From positions 372,001 to 436,000 of the forward strand of contig NZ_CP048829.1 in assembly GCF_019355395.1 (NCBI RefSeq): a stretch of DNA of 64,000 bases, written 5' to 3'. The notes under the pieces are model-generated. The model was not told where the DNA came from and ran no database searches. It saw nothing but the letters and a program-made list of their open reading frames with translations. How positions within the stretch are numbered: position 1 is the first letter of the stretch; every line of letters begins with the position of its first letter. The DNA comes from Chordicoccus furentiruminis (GTDB taxonomy: Bacteria; Bacillota; Clostridia; Lachnospirales; Lachnospiraceae). Position numbers and translations under genes: made by a program. Shown here in pieces: positions 1-8,705 of this stretch.

Positions 1-102
1 TTTCGTGTGTCGAGCCTGCCTCAGACGCGTTCCGCCGCGTCCCGATTCCGATTCAGATTTCCTTTCGTCCTGTCCGGTCTCTCCCCTTCCGGGCGGCTTC
101 GC

Positions 103-900
103 TTACCCTTCCTTCTCAGGAGATTCCTTCTCCCCGTCCCGGCGGATCAGCACCCGGATCGCCTCGATGGCCGCCCGGATCGGCTGATCAATGTCGTGCA
201 CCACCGGATTGTCGAGCCCGCGGGCCTCCCGCTCCTGATTCGCCATCACCAGGAAAAGCGAGCCCACCCGCACCCGGAGGAAGCTCCCCGCGATGAAGAG
301 CGCGGCGGACTCCATCTCCGATGCAAGGCATCCCATCCTGAGCCACGCCTGCCATTTGTCGAGCAGCTCATAGCTCACCGGCATCGTCTCCGGATGGTGC
401 TGACCGTAGAACGCGTCCTTGCATTCCACAACCCCCACATGGTAAGGCGCGCCCACCTTCCGGGCGCCTTCGATCATAGCCGAAAGCACCTCATAGTCGG
501 CGAGAGCCGGGTACTCGATCGGCGCGTATTCCTTGCTCGTGCCTTCCATTCGAACCGCGCCCTGCGCGATCACCATGTCCCCGCTCTTCACGTCGAGCTG
601 CATGCCGCCGCAGGTTCCCACCCGGAGAAACGTATCCGCGCCGCAGTTCGTCAGCTCCTCGAGCGCAATCGACGCGGACGGCCCCCCGATTCCGGTCGAG
701 GTCACCGATACCTTCACGCCGTCCAGAAAGCCGGTATAAGTCGTGAACTCACGGCTGTCCGCGATCAGACGCGGCTGGTCGAAATACGCCGCGATCTTCG
801 CGCAGCGCTTCGGATCCCCCGGAAGGATCACGTAACGCCCTACCTCGCCCTTCGCCACCTGAATGTGATACTGTCTGTCAGGATCTTCCGAATAATGCAT
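103..900 (-). CDS. udp: Nucleoside phosphorylase, uridine phosphorylase type
   Basis: A 265-residue protein of the PNP/UDP phosphorylase family, cytosolic, which would split a nucleoside (most likely uridine) with phosphate to free base plus ribose-1-phosphate in salvage. Visible family marks are VILPGDPKR near the N-terminus (phosphate site), STGIGGPS around residue 69 (family signature), RVGTCG near 92, and SEMESAALF near 194, the Glu-Met-Glu ribose contact. Length is normal for bacterial uridine phosphorylase (about 250). The ATG is preceded by an AGGTGG-type binding site. Purine or related nucleoside specificity cannot be excluded by eye. The neighbouring minus-strand genes are unrelated in function. 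Confidence 0.85.
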   Translation of the reverse strand: MHYSEDPDRQYHIQVAKGEVGRYVILPGDPKRCAKIAAYFDQPRLIADSREFTTYTGFLDGVKVSVTSTGIGGPSASIALEELTNCGADTFLRVGTCGGMQLDVKSGDMVIAQGAVRMEGTSKEYAPIEYPALADYEVLSAMIEGARKVGAPYHVGVVECKDAFYGQHHPETMPVSYELLDKWQAWLRMGCLASEMESAALFIAGSFLRVRVGSLFLVMANQEREARGLDNPVVHDIDQPIRAAIEAIRVLIRRDGEKESPEKEG

Positions 901-927
901 ACTGCCACCTCCTTACCGGAATCTTAC

Positions 928-2826
928 TCACGCCGACGGCGCGCCGGAATCATCAAGAAACGCCTCGGGCACATGCGCCCGGACCATCTTCCAGAGCCCG
1001 GAAAGCGACATCGGCGAATCAAACGTCTTCACCCCGTTCTCCGCCGCGAGCTTCTCCGTATAATCCTTCAGCGGATAAATCTGAACGTTCTGCCTGTCCC
1101 CCGTGTAGTGGGTCACAACGGGAAGACAGCGGAGCCCTGTGCATTTCACATCCCCCGTATCCGGGTTCTTCGCAAAGGTCGCCGTCGTCAGGATACTGAG
1201 AAGATGATCCTTCTCCTTCTGGCCCGACACGAAATTGCCTCCTCCGTACTGAACCGGCACCAGGGCGCCGTCCGACGACCGCCGCACCGCCGTCACCTGC
1301 TGCACCAGATGAGAGTGATTCCCGATGATGAAATCCGCGCCGAAGTCAGCCAGCTTCTGACTCAGCGACTTCATCGCGTCCGTCACCTTGTCCGAGTTCT
1401 CGACGCCCCAGTGGCAGTGAACCACGACCACATCCGCGTTGTCGTGAGCCGTCCGGATCAGCTTCTCCATCCTCTCGTCATAGGACTCGCTGACCAGATT
1501 CTCATCATAGACCTCATCCAGCTCATCCGCGGTAAGCTCAGACGGCAGACTGCCCGAGCTCGGATCGTCGGAATTGGTCATCGCGAGGAATCCGAGAAAG
1601 GCCACCCGGATCCCGTTGACCTCGAACACACGCATCGTGTACATATCGTCCCGGTCCTGATAGGCGCCGCAGTAGGTATAGCCCTTGCTGTTCATGTATT
1701 CCAGCGTCGCCTGAATGCCCTCCGGACCCTGATCGAGAATATGGTTGTTCCCGAAATTCAGGATGTCGAACCCCGCGCCGATCAGCGCATCCGCCGCCTG
1801 CACCGGCGTGTTGAAGGTCGGATACCCCGATACCGGATACAGCTCAGACGCCAGCGGCCCCTCCTGATTCACCGTCGCCAGATCCGCCGCCTGAATATAA
1901 GGGCTGACCCTCCGGTAGAAAGAAGCGAAATCATAGCTGCCGTCCTTCGTCTTCGCCTGCTTATAAAGCGCTTCGTGAATGATGTTATCGCCGGTCCCAA
2001 GAATCGTGACCTGCTCCGAATAGGCCGGGTCAGAGGTAAAGGAAGCCGTCTGACCGTCCGCCGCCGTAAAGGAGACCGAACCGGCCGCTGCCTCCGCGGA
2101 CTGAGCCGCGGAGAAGCCGGCGGCCGCCGTCCCCGCGCTCTGCACGCCGCCTCCGGCAGCCGTCCCACCGTTTCCTGCGCCCGATGGCACCGTCCCGCCG
2201 GAACGCCTCATAAACAGCGCCGCTCCGATCAGAACAAGGACCGCCGCCGCGGCGATGATCCCAAGCCGGACCGTCCGCTGCACCTGGAACTGCCTCTCCA
2301 GCATCGACATGTTCGGATCACGCCGGCGGGGAGCCGGCCCGGTCCTTTCGCTCCGCCGCGCACGCAGCGCCTCGCGAAGCTCCTCTTCCCGCCTCCGGAG
2401 TTCCGAATCCGGCTGATCCCGCCTTTTTCCCGTTCCGGCTGTTCCGTTCCTGCCTTCCGAGCCGTTTCCGGTTTCAGCTCCGTTCTCCGGCCTCCTGTCT
2501 CCCGTTTCATTCCCAGGCTTGTCCCCGGAACCCGATGCCGTATCAGGCGCATGCTCCGCTTTGCCCCCGTCCCCGTTTCCGGCCGTCCGCGCGGCTTTCG
2601 CCTCCCGGTGCTCCGTCCTGACTTCCGCGCTGCCTCCGTTCCCGTTTCCGGCCGTCCGCGCGGCTTTCGCCTCCTGGCGCTCCGTCCTGCCTTCCGCGCT
2701 GCCTCCGTTCCCGTTTCCGGCCGTCCGCGCGGCTTTCGCCTCCCGGCGCTCCGTCTTGCCTTCCGCGCTGCCTCCGTTCCCGTTTCCGGCCGGATTCGCG
2801 CCTTTCTTCTCCTCTTCCACTCTCAC
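928..2826 (-). CDS. CapA-family metallophosphatase-like membrane protein
   Basis: A 632-residue protein with three parts: a charged N-terminus (1-180) containing a 23-residue tandem repeat, one membrane segment at about 187-206 (LGIIAAAAVLVLIGAALF), and an extracellular CapA/PGA_cap domain from about 272. The domain shows GTGDNIIH (Asp280), NFGNNHILDQG, VVHCHWG and IGNHSH, the metal-binding blocks of this calcineurin-like fold. The family is named for poly-gamma-glutamate capsule synthesis, but many members have no capsule genes nearby, as here, so substrate is unknown. The start used is a GTG; the binding site AGGAAGGA lies about 12 bases upstream, so the start is not certain. It lies 33 bases downstream of the carboxypeptidase gene and could share its transcript. 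Confidence 0.8.
   Translation of the reverse strand: MRVEEEKKGANPAGNGNGGSAEGKTERREAKAARTAGNGNGGSAEGRTERQEAKAARTAGNGNGGSAEVRTEHREAKAARTAGNGDGGKAEHAPDTASGSGDKPGNETGDRRPENGAETGNGSEGRNGTAGTGKRRDQPDSELRRREEELREALRARRSERTGPAPRRRDPNMSMLERQFQVQRTVRLGIIAAAAVLVLIGAALFMRRSGGTVPSGAGNGGTAAGGGVQSAGTAAAGFSAAQSAEAAAGSVSFTAADGQTASFTSDPAYSEQVTILGTGDNIIHEALYKQAKTKDGSYDFASFYRRVSPYIQAADLATVNQEGPLASELYPVSGYPTFNTPVQAADALIGAGFDILNFGNNHILDQGPEGIQATLEYMNSKGYTYCGAYQDRDDMYTMRVFEVNGIRVAFLGFLAMTNSDDPSSGSLPSELTADELDEVYDENLVSESYDERMEKLIRTAHDNADVVVVHCHWGVENSDKVTDAMKSLSQKLADFGADFIIGNHSHLVQQVTAVRRSSDGALVPVQYGGGNFVSGQKEKDHLLSILTTATFAKNPDTGDVKCTGLRCLPVVTHYTGDRQNVQIYPLKDYTEKLAAENGVKTFDSPMSLSGLWKMVRAHVPEAFLDDSGAPSA
2581..2790. repeat. 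69-bp coding minisatellite in the CapA-like gene
   Basis: Three consecutive 69-bp units plus partial flanking units, with the GGCCGTCC block recurring at 2581, 2650 and 2719 and a partial one at 2788. On the minus strand they encode a 23-residue unit rich in Ala, Gly, Asn, Arg and Glu (AARTAGNGNGGSAEG...). The unit is a multiple of three, so copy number change keeps the frame and would lengthen or shorten the cytoplasmic tail before the membrane segment. Confidence 0.9.
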
Positions 2827-2859
2827 GCTATTGCCATATCCTTCCTCGTCTATACGCCG

Positions 2860-3780
2860 TCAGCTCTCCGGCCCGCCGGAAGCAAAATCCGACCCGTCCC
2901 GGGGCGTCGAATTTCCGTACTTCGAAAGAAACTCCTCGAAGCAGAGATCCTCCTTCTTCATAACCTCCGCCACCGTCCGTCCGACATACCGGTAATGCCA
3001 GGGCTCGTAGATGATGCCGGTCAGCGCCTTCTTCTCCGGCGGGTACCGCAGGACAAAGCCGTATTCCCACGAGTGCTCCATCAGCCACTTCTGCGTCGGC
3101 GTATCCTCCTGCTTCGTATTGAGGTCCAGATTATCCGCCGAGACGATGTCCACCGCCAGTCCAAGCTCATGCTCCGATGTGCCCGGATAAGCCACCACCG
3201 TAGCCGCCTTCTCCTCCGCCTCCTCCTGCGGAAGTCCCTGCTTCCGATATTCCTGTGTCTTGTTGTCGAACAGCTCCTGCTGCTGCGCCAGCGTCCGGAA
3301 CGCGCCGCGGATGATGATCGAATGTCCCGCCTGCTCGCAGGCATCCACCAGTTTCTCGAGGTTTCCGACCGCCCGGGCGTCGAATCGCACGTCCGGATCC
3401 GCCGGAAGCGCCGCCGTTTCCACTGAAAAGTCGTCCGGAAGACGATGCGACGGATTCACAAGAATCAGCCGCCAGTCGCAGTCCGTATCCGTGAGCACCG
3501 AATGTCCGATACCCGGCGAAGCAATCAGAGCGGAAAGACTCTCCGCGCTTTCCGCTTCCGCCTTCGATGACAGCGCCTCAGAAACGGAGGACGCGCCGGC
3601 CAGAGCGGGAACCGTTTTCTCCGGAACGGAAAGGGATCCCGCCGCCCGGCCGCGGCGAAGCAGGATCGTCATTCCCGCGAAAGCAAAAAACAGCAGCGCT
3701 CCGGCCACCAGGAGATGCACAAGAAGCTCGACCTTCCTGTTCCGTATCCATCTGCCATGTCTTCGTCTGTCATCTCTCAT
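2860..3780 (-). CDS. VanY-type D-alanyl-D-alanine carboxypeptidase (M15B)
   Basis: A 306-residue protein with an N-terminal membrane anchor at about 19-41 and an extracellular M15 peptidase domain from about 95. The zinc and catalytic residues are visible: SEHELGLAVD (His204, Asp211) and YEPWHYRYVG (Glu259, His262). The family trims the terminal D-Ala from peptidoglycan stem peptides outside the membrane. RGAFRTLAQQQELF near 158 is the usual substrate-side motif. No van regulatory or ligase genes are nearby, so a housekeeping cell-wall role is more likely than glycopeptide resistance. The 33-base gap to the CapA-like gene suggests co-transcription. Confidence 0.85.
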   Translation of the reverse strand: MRDDRRRHGRWIRNRKVELLVHLLVAGALLFFAFAGMTILLRRGRAAGSLSVPEKTVPALAGASSVSEALSSKAEAESAESLSALIASPGIGHSVLTDTDCDWRLILVNPSHRLPDDFSVETAALPADPDVRFDARAVGNLEKLVDACEQAGHSIIIRGAFRTLAQQQELFDNKTQEYRKQGLPQEEAEEKAATVVAYPGTSEHELGLAVDIVSADNLDLNTKQEDTPTQKWLMEHSWEYGFVLRYPPEKKALTGIIYEPWHYRYVGRTVAEVMKKEDLCFEEFLSKYGNSTPRDGSDFASGGPES

Positions 3781-3821
3781 GCTTCTATTTTAACATCAAA
3801 ACCAGACCCCTACCACCTGAA

Positions 3822-4496
3822 TCAAAGAGATCCCGCCTTCCTGACCGCCAGCAGGTACGCCATCACATGGCCCATCTGCTGAAACCTTCCTTCTGAAATC
3901 ATCGTCTCAATCTCTTCCTTCGTGACGATCACCGGCTCGAGATCCTCCGTCACGTCGAGGTGAAGCCCCGATACCTTCCGGCAGTTCCTCGCAAGAAAAA
4001 CATGCGCGTAGTTGTCCGCGATCGTCGCATTGGACGGAATCGTGATGAGATGCGTCCACTCATCCGATTCGTACCCCGTCTCCTCCTTCAGCTCCCGCTT
4101 AGCCGCCGCCAGCGCGTCCTCCCGGGTCACCTGACCGTATTCCGACCCGTCCGCCTCAATGCCTCCGGCCGGAAACTCCGTCGTCGTCTCGCCGATCCCC
4201 TGACGGAACTGCCGGACACAGAGAAACCGCCCGTCCGGAAGAACCGGAACGATCACTGAATAGCTCTTCCGACTGTACTGGTAAAACGGTCCGAATTCTC
4301 TGCCGTCCGGGTAACGGTAGCGCACCTTTCTGAAGTCGATCCATTCATCCCGCACAATATGCTCCACACTGACCGGCTCCCACGCCAGCTCCTGATCCGT
4401 CCTCACCGCGATGATCCTCCAGTCTGCTGATTCTCTTTTCAAGCAGCTCCTTCCCGGACCGCCGGTCCAGACCGGCAGATTGGGGTTCCCGTCCAT
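3822..4496 (-). CDS. NUDIX hydrolase, probable ADP-ribose pyrophosphatase
   Basis: A NUDIX-fold protein, up to 224 residues. The Nudix box is seen as ...EDALAAAKRELKEETGY (REUxEExGU core), preceded by EFPAGGIE, which is typical of ADP-ribose or sugar-nucleotide pyrophosphatases. Expected reaction: a nucleoside diphosphate-X split to NMP plus X-phosphate in the cytosol. The long ATG start at 4496 has no convincing binding site; a TTG at 4442 follows GGAAGGAG and would remove 18 unlikely residues. The exact start is open. An ADP-ribose-directed function would fit with the PARG-like gene at 29.6 kb, but they are far apart and a link is only inference. Confidence 0.8.
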   Translation of the reverse strand: MDGNPNLPVWTGGPGRSCLKRESADWRIIAVRTDQELAWEPVSVEHIVRDEWIDFRKVRYRYPDGREFGPFYQYSRKSYSVIVPVLPDGRFLCVRQFRQGIGETTTEFPAGGIEADGSEYGQVTREDALAAAKRELKEETGYESDEWTHLITIPSNATIADNYAHVFLARNCRKVSGLHLDVTEDLEPVIVTKEEIETMISEGRFQQMGHVMAYLLAVRKAGSL

Positions 4497-4544
4497 TTCG
4501 GACTGTCTGCACGTTCACCGCCTGAATGCTCATAACAGGAAATT

Positions 4545-4578
4545 GAAAAAGAACTCCGTATCACATCATACAGAGTTC
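4545..4578 (-). terminator. Rho-independent terminator of the 43-residue peptide gene
   Basis: Read on the minus strand, 11-base arms (4568-4578 and 4551-4561, one U-G wobble) enclose a 6-base loop and are followed by a run of T. It lies 20 bases after the stop of the small gene at 4598-4729. Confidence 0.8.
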
Positions 4579-4597
4579 TCAATTGGCTTATCTTGAT

Positions 4598-4729
4598 TCA
4601 ATTGATATGAGGACCTCCCTCTTCCGGCTTCGTGTTGCCCGGGATAGAGACCCATACGCAGCGAATGTCCTCGTCCGAAAACACGATCACATCAGCTTCA
4701 GGCTTCTGATATTCTTTTCTATGATCCAT
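4598..4729 (-). CDS. 43-residue peptide, unknown function
   Basis: A small gene with GGAG seven bases before the ATG and a strong terminator after it, so it is a complete transcription unit. The product begins MDHRKEYQKPEADVIVF, continues with SDEDIRCVWVSIPGN and ends in EEGGPHIN. The KEYxKPxxxVIxFxxED pattern recalls short leader-like peptides of Clostridia, including some RiPP precursors with a K-Y-x-K-P start, and there is one Cys and one Trp. No modification enzyme or transporter gene lies nearby. The function is unknown. Confidence 0.6.
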   Translation of the reverse strand: MDHRKEYQKPEADVIVFSDEDIRCVWVSIPGNTKPEEGGPHIN

Positions 4730-4909
4730 CCTGTCACTCCTTCTATACCCAGCTGCTCCAGACGGAATACGATGACCGACCCGAACTGGATCCGAAATAG
4801 ATTTTATGAAGAGATCATAGTGACTTTCTGTCCATGCGTCAACCCGGAAAAGATGCCGGTATGATGGTCATTCATGCGATTTTTCCGGATGCATTTTCAT
4901 TCCTGGCGG

Positions 4910-6391
4910 TCATGAGCCCTGCCCTCTGAGCGATGCGAGAAGCTCATCCGTGATATCCGTATCCTCCCTCAGCCCGTGATCCTGTTCATATTTCAGGATC
5001 TGATTGTTCGTATTCTTTCCTGCGACGCCGTCCGCATTTCCGCAATTGTAGCCGGCCGCATTAAGCAGCGACTGGACTTCTGCGACTGTCGCTTTGTCCG
5101 TGTATACGACCTTGTTAACAATGCGGCCGTTTTCGTCAATGGAGACATGGAGCGGGCCGATTGTCCCAAGCTCATTATAATTGTCATTGTCCGTAACCAG
5201 AAACGTAAACGATATATCTTCAATCGCTGTGATGCCGGCGTTCTTGAGATCCTCGCTCCAAAAATTGACACTCTGAGTTTCCGTTTTGCCAGCTGCGATC
5301 TCAAAACTCGGCCCAGTCGACATAGCCGCGCCATTCACATACGGATTCGTGTCACTGATCTCCACATTATGATGCGTCAGATTCGTAATCTTCATGGTCA
5401 GCGCCGGCCCCATATTGTACTGACCTTCCGGATCATAGCCGAGCAGTTCAATGGTATATCCGTCCTGATTATAGAGCACAAAGGGCGTATCTTTCGAATC
5501 GGCTGCCGCTGCTGAAGACGCACCGCTTTCTGCGGCTGCGCCGGCCGTCGCTTCAGTCAGATTCGTTTCCGAGGACGCCGCCCCGCTTTCTTCTGCATCT
5601 GTGCCATCCGAAAGATCAAGGACAGTCGGATCTTTTGCCGTCAAGGCCAGACTGATCCTGTCAGTCAGATCATTTTGCTGCGATGCCGTCAGCTTATTGG
5701 ATGTCCTCACAATACAAGTGCCCAGGACTTTATGGGACCCGCTTGCAATCAAAGAGCCGTCAAAACCCGCAAGATATGTATTGCGGGCTTCCGCCCCGGC
5801 CGCATCCCCGTATATCTCGATGCACCCGCCGCCCTCGGTTCCCACTTCAATGACATCATCCGTCCCGACATATAGCTGAGACCAATTGACTGCGGAATCC
5901 CGGAAATATATACAACCAGTATAGCCGCCCTGCTTGTGAAGCAATCCGTTCGGATCATGATCTTCTGTAACGGCCTCCATATCGGTAATTGAACCAATCA
6001 GCTTGAGACGGCTGATCACAAAATCATCGGTCGGGGAAACCGCGAGTTTTTCGTCCGTATCAATCGCGGCTTCTGCGCCAGACGCCGAAACTGATTCCGT
6101 GCCTTCCATGCCCGAAGCAGAACTTTCCACCGAATCAGGAGCCGCATTACTTCCTATACCGAGCTGTTCATCAATCCTGGCGAGTCTCTCCGCGAGCGTA
6201 CCGGTTTTATCCGTAATACCCAGTTCATCTTCGAGCGAAGAAACCCGGTCAATCGCCTTTTTATCTGAGTTGTCTATACCGAGCGCCGCTTCAGCCGATG
6301 AAATATCGGTCGTAATATCAGCAAATGCCGGTACTGATACGAGGACAGATGCTGTCATGACAGCAACAGCAAAAAGCCTTCTCTTTTTCAT
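4910..6391 (-). CDS. Secreted protein with C-terminal peptidoglycan-binding-like domain
   Basis: A 493-residue protein with a clear Sec signal peptide (MKKRRLF, hydrophobic core, cleavage about AFA-DI at residue 24). Residues about 30-90 hold repeated IDxxxxLGI segments suggesting short helices, followed by a Ser/Ala/Glu-rich linker, a middle domain (about 125-245) and an Ala/Ser-rich linker near 260-300. The C-terminus (VQSLLNAAGYNCGNADGVAG onward) looks like a PG_binding_1 unit. GGGAGG precedes the ATG by 7 bases. It probably acts at the cell wall. No enzymatic motif was recognised; the middle domains could not be named. Confidence 0.65.
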   Translation of the reverse strand: MKKRRLFAVAVMTASVLVSVPAFADITTDISSAEAALGIDNSDKKAIDRVSSLEDELGITDKTGTLAERLARIDEQLGIGSNAAPDSVESSASGMEGTESVSASGAEAAIDTDEKLAVSPTDDFVISRLKLIGSITDMEAVTEDHDPNGLLHKQGGYTGCIYFRDSAVNWSQLYVGTDDVIEVGTEGGGCIEIYGDAAGAEARNTYLAGFDGSLIASGSHKVLGTCIVRTSNKLTASQQNDLTDRISLALTAKDPTVLDLSDGTDAEESGAASSETNLTEATAGAAAESGASSAAAADSKDTPFVLYNQDGYTIELLGYDPEGQYNMGPALTMKITNLTHHNVEISDTNPYVNGAAMSTGPSFEIAAGKTETQSVNFWSEDLKNAGITAIEDISFTFLVTDNDNYNELGTIGPLHVSIDENGRIVNKVVYTDKATVAEVQSLLNAAGYNCGNADGVAGKNTNNQILKYEQDHGLREDTDITDELLASLRGQGS

Positions 6392-6745
6392 AAAATGCCT
6401 CCCTATTAAGCTTTAAAACCTTACCGTATCCAGCTGCAGTCTTCTGGCTCTTCAGCATTCGATCTATCTGATGCGGATTCATGCATGTGCAATGACGTCA
6501 TGCGGTTTTGCCAAAGTCTGCACAGTGATAACTTCCATGATTCAACCGTCTGAGCAAGAGCATCATTGTGCACTCTTCACATGTATCTCTAAATTGTACA
6601 CAATTTCTATGGGCATTTTCATTGTAGCACGTTCTTATTGCTTCCGCACTCATTTCATATATCTTTCCAGATTACGTCTTCCACCTCAAAACCGCTCGCG
6701 AAGATCTTACCGGTACTATCGGCGGCAGTTGCAAACGATCCTTTT
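6392..6745. other. Gene-free stretch before the IS1380 fragment
   Basis: About 350 bases holding the binding site and presumably the promoter of the secreted-protein gene (minus strand). No convincing small gene, hairpin or repeat was seen. Any left end of the IS1380 element must lie here but could not be placed. Confidence 0.4.
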
Positions 6746-7150
6746 CTCCTCTTAAGCAAATTTTCGCTCGAAAGCAATAAGCAAATTAAAATAAACTTCA
6801 ACGGTGGCGATCTTTCTTCTGACGGAGGAATGCTCCTCATCAAAGAATTCGCTGCCAGAGTCGGCCTTACAAGGCTCGTAAAAAAGCTCTTCAAGACCAA
6901 TGACCATACTGCCCGCAGGCATACGGACCCTGACAACCTGATGCAGATAATCTACCAGATCATAGCCGCCTACTTTGAGGATGACTGTGCCGATGAACTG
7001 ACAAACGATCCCGTACTGACAGCCATCCTGGGAAAAGAGAAGCTGGTCTCACAGCCTACTTTGTCCCCTTTCTGGAACCGGATGGATGAAGATACCCGCT
7101 CTCAGCTGGAAGCCATTACAGAAAGAATGAGAGAGCTCGTCTATTCCGTT
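6746..7150 (+). pseudogene. IS1380-family transposase, N-terminal fragment
   Basis: The reading frame from about 6746 encodes KFSLESNKQIKINFNGGDLS, then SSDGGMLLIKEF, HTDPDNLMQIIYQIIAAY and TLSPFWNRMDED, which match the N-terminal quarter of IS1380-type DDE transposases (normally about 430 residues). Homology stops near RELVYSV at 7150, where the sequence turns into the end of an unrelated phage gene on the other strand. The catalytic core is absent, so it cannot transpose. Confidence 0.75.
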
Positions 7151-7401
7151 CAGAATCCGACCTCCTGCTTTAAGAGAAGCAGCCGGTTCAGCTCTTCCGA
7201 TATCTTCTGTTCCATCTCCCACACCCGATCAAGTGTTTTTACAAACGCTGCGTCGGTCGGACGATTCGGGTTATAGTGTTTCTCAAAGCCGGGGCTTCCC
7301 ACACTCACCGCCAGTGTTCTTAAGTTATCGAGTTCCGCCTGATCCAGCTGAATTCTCTGGTCCAGCCGGTACGCCTGACCGAGATATTCCCTTGCTGTCA
7401 T
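7150..7401 (-). pseudogene. DUF1492 phage protein, C-terminally truncated
   Basis: Starts at the ATG at 7401 (MTAREYLGQAYRLDQRI) and reads 83 residues to a stop at the IS1380 junction. The start and coiled middle match DUF1492/ArpU-like late-gene regulators of siphophages, whose C-terminal sigma-like part (about 50 residues) is missing here. The end of an upstream phage gene (GVDPDYLIRRLREKVAS) overlaps its ATG by four bases, as in intact phages. Confidence 0.65.
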
Positions 7402-7550
7402 GACGCCACCTTCTCTCTTAATCTCCGGATCAGATAATCCGGATCCACACCGGTCAGGACGCCGTACCAACTGGAGTGAAAAACCGCTCAATCTCCATGG
7501 CTTCTGCCATAGCTGCTGTGTTCCTCGGATTCTTTTTGAAAAATAGCATG

Positions 7551-7580
7551 AAAAAAGCACCGACTATATTGGTCAGTGCC
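7551..7580 (-). terminator. Terminator after the parE-type toxin gene
   Basis: On the minus strand 8-base GC-rich arms (7572-7579 and 7557-7564, one mismatch) flank a 7-base loop and are followed by six T. It belongs to a recurring terminator style here, GCAC(t/c)...GGTGC followed by T6. Confidence 0.8.
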
Positions 7581-7622
7581 TTAGTGAATCAAAATGCTTG
7601 AGACTTCTTATGTTCATGGCCT

Positions 7623-7943
7623 TCACAGACCAAGAATGATATTCAAATAGTCCTGTCTCTGATCGACGACGGCATACACAATGACTTTTCTTCTTTCTTC
7701 GTTGATCTTGTAAAAAACAAGGTCCTTTTCCAGAATGAGGACCTTATATCCTTCTCGTTTTAACACCAGATATCTCGGATCGACTCCTACATAGGGATTT
7801 TCTCCCAGAGCCAGAATGCTTTTCCCCATATCGTCCAGTTTTTTCAGAGCAACCTCCGCCCCAAAATTCTGTGCAACATAAAGAATGATGCGCCGGATGC
7901 CCTCATCTGCGGTATCTGTTCTTACAACCTCGTACTTTTCCAT
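7623..7943 (-). CDS. RelE/ParE-family toxin
   Basis: A 106-residue protein of the ParE/RelE fold: MEKYEVVRTDTADEGIRRI, then LGENPYVGVDPRYL, GYKVLILEKDLVFYKI and VIVYAVVDQRQDY, the usual order of helices and C-terminal beta strands in ParE-type toxins. It would poison gyrase or cleave mRNA at the ribosome; the subfamily cannot be decided by eye. It overlaps the antitoxin stop by one base and is followed by a strong terminator, so the two genes form a closed operon within phage debris. Confidence 0.85.
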   Translation of the reverse strand: MEKYEVVRTDTADEGIRRIILYVAQNFGAEVALKKLDDMGKSILALGENPYVGVDPRYLVLKREGYKVLILEKDLVFYKINEERRKVIVYAVVDQRQDYLNIILGL

Positions 7944-8221
7944 CAGCGCACCTGAAGCTGCTTCCTAAGGTCATCGAAGGTTTCCTTAATCGGAGCCACG
8001 CGACCATTCTTCACATCATCTTCACCTTGTGCCAGAAGCTCCAGCAATTCGATACGGGCTCTCATGTTCTGATATTCTTCATAAGAGATCGAAACCGTAT
8101 CGCCCCTGCCATTCACTGTGATGATCACTGCCTCCCGGTTTTCCCTGCACTGCTTTGAGATCTCGTTGTAATGATTCCGTAGATCGGCCGATGGTCTGAT
8201 GGATTCCTTTAATGTCATCAT
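7943..8221 (-). CDS. Phd/YefM-family antitoxin
   Basis: About 92 residues from the ATG at 8221, which follows GGGAGG by 8 bases (a GTG at 8230 is possible but too close to the binding site). Sequence MMTLKESIRPSADLRNHYNE, then VIITVNGRGDTVSISYEEY, is the Phd/YefM DNA-binding N-terminal domain; the C-terminal tail (APIKETFDDLRKQL) would wrap the toxin. The order antitoxin-toxin with overlap is typical. Autorepression is likely at the inverted repeat overlying its promoter. Confidence 0.85.
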   Translation of the reverse strand: MMTLKESIRPSADLRNHYNEISKQCRENREAVIITVNGRGDTVSISYEEYQNMRARIELLELLAQGEDDVKNGRVAPIKETFDDLRKQLQVR

Positions 8222-8245
8222 GACAATCACCTCCCATGAAATTTA

Positions 8246-8282
8246 ATATGCAAATTATATCATCAATTGCATATGCCTTCAA
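8246..8282 (-). promoter_or_regulatory. Promoter and operator of the antitoxin-toxin operon
   Basis: On the minus strand TTGAAG (8282-8277), a 17-bp spacer and TATAAT (8259-8254) form a near-consensus promoter. An inverted repeat, ATATGCAAATT (8246-8256) with AATTGCATAT (8265-8274), covers the -10 box, as expected for autorepression. Confidence 0.75.
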
Positions 8283-8408
8283 CGGCAGTTGATCGCAATA
8301 CAGGAAATTGCAGTCAGCGGATTCCAACGGACGGTTTTGCGGAGCAAAACGGACGCGATGCTTCTTTCTGTCGGGGCCCTATATTTAGATCCTACAGGAA
8401 ACTCCTTA

Positions 8409-8705
8409 TCACTTGCCGGAACCAGATGCGGTCGTACCTGTCGAGCTGGACGAAGCTGCGTTTATGCCAGTCTTCGACGCAGCAGGCGTATAGACCTTGT
8501 GATACCAGCTCTTGTAAGTGACATCGGTCGTATCCGCGCTGGAACGTGCTTTGACGATGTTCTTCCCAAGCATCGCATCCTTGATCGATATCGCATTGAT
8601 CGTCAGGCTCTCCGTCTGTACTTCGACAGAGTCCTCCTTCGTGGAAGATGCCACGGAGGGTCTCGATGCCGTGCAGTTATACATGACGTGGCGGATTTCA
8701 TTCAC
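8409..8705 (-). pseudogene. Major tail protein, C-terminal fragment of a second phage
   Basis: About 98 residues beginning [17 protein letters not shown] and including [13 protein letters not shown]. These align directly with NAIRHVLYCCSASRPSV and TKEDEKEVQTEEL in the complete major tail protein at 61771-62388. The N-terminal half is missing and no binding site precedes it, so this is a remnant from a related but distinct phage. The stop is intact and the C-terminal tail is Ser/Thr-rich, as in the complete protein's variable end. Confidence 0.8.

Noticed and set aside
7-3426. A 1139-codon plus-strand open frame across the nucleoside phosphorylase, CapA and VanY genes
   Set aside because: It is antisense to three genes with clear motifs, has Arg/Pro/His-rich composition typical of a shadow frame in GC-rich DNA, and has no binding site.
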